Positions 36,473 through 37,243 of a DNA stretch of 37,243 bases are shown in pieces. How positions within the stretch are numbered: position 1 is the stretch's first letter; each line of letters starts with the position of its first letter. This DNA is from a virus. Made by a program: the position numbers and the translations under genes. Below the pieces are notes generated by a model that searched no databases, had not been told where the DNA came from, and worked only from the letters and a program-made list of their open reading frames with translations. The DNA lies in IMG/VR virus record IMGVR_UViG_3300033153_005330, positions 1 through 37,243 of that record, one strand, 5' to 3'.

Positions 36473-36805
36473 ATGGCGACGAATGTAAATGGCACTAGGG
36501 ATTCACAATATGTCATCATCGCAGATGGCGAGACAGACAGCGGAGCCCTTGACTGCAAGACTCTAACTCCGTGGGTGATGTACATACCAGCAGAGTTCGA
36601 GGGTACTGGGATATCATTCAAAGTATCTCATGACGACTCAACATACTACGTTCTATACGATCACGACAACGTACAAGTAGCAATGACGGTAGCGGCCAGC
36701 AGGGCATATCGTCTACCGACAGACGTTATAGGCGCTAGATACTACAAGGCAGTTGCCGGGACAAGTCAAACTGGTGCATGCAGCATCTATTTTGATCTGC
36801 TGTAA
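36473..36805 (+). CDS. Putative virion protein
   Basis: A 110-residue beta-rich protein directly after the glycosyltransferase stop. The mid segment (G-T-G-I-S-F-K-V-S-H-D-D-S-T-Y-Y-V-L-Y-D) and Y-Y-K-A-V-A-G-T-S-Q are of a kind seen in phage structural genes. I know no function. Likely a small virion or fibre-associated beta sandwich. Confidence 0.6.
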   Translation: MATNVNGTRDSQYVIIADGETDSGALDCKTLTPWVMYIPAEFEGTGISFKVSHDDSTYYVLYDHDNVQVAMTVAASRAYRLPTDVIGARYYKAVAGTSQTGACSIYFDLL

Positions 36806-36814
36806 GAGGGCCAC

Positions 36815-37000
36815 ATGAAAATAAGACCGTGGATGAGGGCGCGTCTTATCGCGACGCTTATGCCAAACGCGCATGTCTCGCCATCTATAAGCCCGTCGGC
36901 GAGCCTGAGCCCCAGCGCCAGCGTATCACCTTCTCCGTCAGCAAGCATGAGCCCTAGCTCAAGCGAATCTGCCAGCGCGTCTCCAAGCGAAGCAGGATAA
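36815..37000 (+). CDS. Ser/Pro/Ala-rich repeat protein
   Basis: A 61-residue protein. A basic start (M-K-I-R-P-W-M-R-A-R) leads into a 38-residue tract made almost only of Ser, Pro and Ala (units S-P-S-A-S). GAGGG precedes the ATG. The tract resembles that of the gene at 4685. Such tracts act as flexible or O-glycosylated stalks; a glycosyltransferase lies two genes upstream. No enzyme domain present. Confidence 0.6.
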   Translation: MKIRPWMRARLIATLMPNAHVSPSISPSASLSPSASVSPSPSASMSPSSSESASASPSEAG

Positions 37001-37031
37001 GTAAAGACTATTAAAAAAGAGGTAGGGTGGG

Positions 37032-37243
37032 ATGGCCACTATAACACATCAACATTCCTCATTTCTTAATGGCATTGTTACCATCGAATTCGATGTGAGC
37101 ACTGCTAATTGGCGCATGTCTCAAATTCGCTGTATCAACAATAGCTCTTATACTGCCAAAGCTACCATCTTTGAGTTAGAAGAGTTACTCTATACGGCCA
37201 ATGCCCCAGCAGGGCAAACTACCAGTTGGAATACATCAGGCGT
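37032..37243 (+). CDS. Partial gene at window end
   Basis: ATG 37032 follows GAGGTAGGG. The 70 visible residues (T-I-T-H-Q-H-S-S-F-L-N-G-I-V-T-I-E-F-D-V-S ... W-R-M-S-Q-I-R-C-I-N) suggest a beta-sandwich virion protein. The frame is open to the last base, so the gene continues beyond the window. Confidence 0.55.
   Translation, partial: MATITHQHSSFLNGIVTIEFDVSTANWRMSQIRCINNSSYTAKATIFELEELLYTANAPAGQTTSWNTSG

Noticed and set aside
1-37243. tRNA genes or an integrase/attachment site
   Set aside because: Reading for T-arm consensus sequences and recombinase motifs found none; a proper tRNA scan was not possible.

Overview
The window is 37.2 kb of a tailed double-stranded DNA bacteriophage (Caudoviricetes). 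It carries a terminase large subunit, a Mu-type portal fused to a MuF-like head protein, a Mu-type prohead protease/scaffold, a decoration protein and a major capsid protein. It also has phage nucleotide-metabolism genes and many small, tightly overlapping early-type genes. Sigma70-like promoters with extended -10 elements, GGAGG-type ribosome binding sites and a peptidoglycan amidase point to a bacterial host. The host cannot be named from the sequence. I saw no integrase, repressor/Cro pair or tRNA gene, so a virulent lifestyle is likely but not proven. The window ends inside a gene, before any recognisable tail module.

Layout. (1) 1-13641, all +: dense small genes, mostly overlapping by 1-4 bases. 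They include HNH and LAGLIDADG-type endonuclease relatives, several Cys-rich zinc-ribbon proteins, an ASCH protein, an RNA ligase, a Dam-like methyltransferase, two phosphoesterase-type genes, a winged-helix protein, a SLOG protein and ThyX. The first part is driven by three copies of one promoter module. (2) 13675-18881, +: a Nudix protein, a class II ribonucleotide reductase interrupted by an intein, and a free-standing zinc-ribbon/Vsr-like nuclease. (3) 18894-26425, -: one operon running HNH, metallophosphoesterase, a small ORF with a non-standard start, a PD-(D/E)XK nuclease, RecA, a giant cell-wall lysin, a two-helix putative holin and a hypothetical protein. It ends at a bidirectional terminator. 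(4) 26435-37243, +: packaging, head genes, a glycosyltransferase and presumed virion-surface genes.

How it works together. ThyX, NrdJ, the Nudix protein and the DUF1599-like protein supply and control nucleotides. RecA, the PD-(D/E)XK nuclease and the phosphoesterase form a recombination/repair set. The lysin and two holin-like membrane proteins provide lysis. The head genes follow the Mu-like order terminase, portal-MuF, protease-scaffold, decoration, capsid.

The most striking non-coding signal is two families of promoter in which a fixed box sits where a -35 element should be. Class A is (G)TCTCATTAAT-N22-TATAAT at three early-gene sites, and the same 11-mer occurs inverted in an operator-like palindrome at the small-terminase start. 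Class B is TTAA(G/C)GTT-N21/22-TAnAnT at five sites ahead of nucleotide, nuclease and structural genes. The class B promoter of the free-standing nuclease lies inside a stem-loop whose 3' arm holds the ribosome binding site. This layout resembles the phage T4 I-TevI arrangement, in which read-through mRNA is untranslatable. Three predicted transcription starts fall exactly on an ATG (leaderless mRNAs). Everything functional here is inferred by eye from sequence; no search was run.
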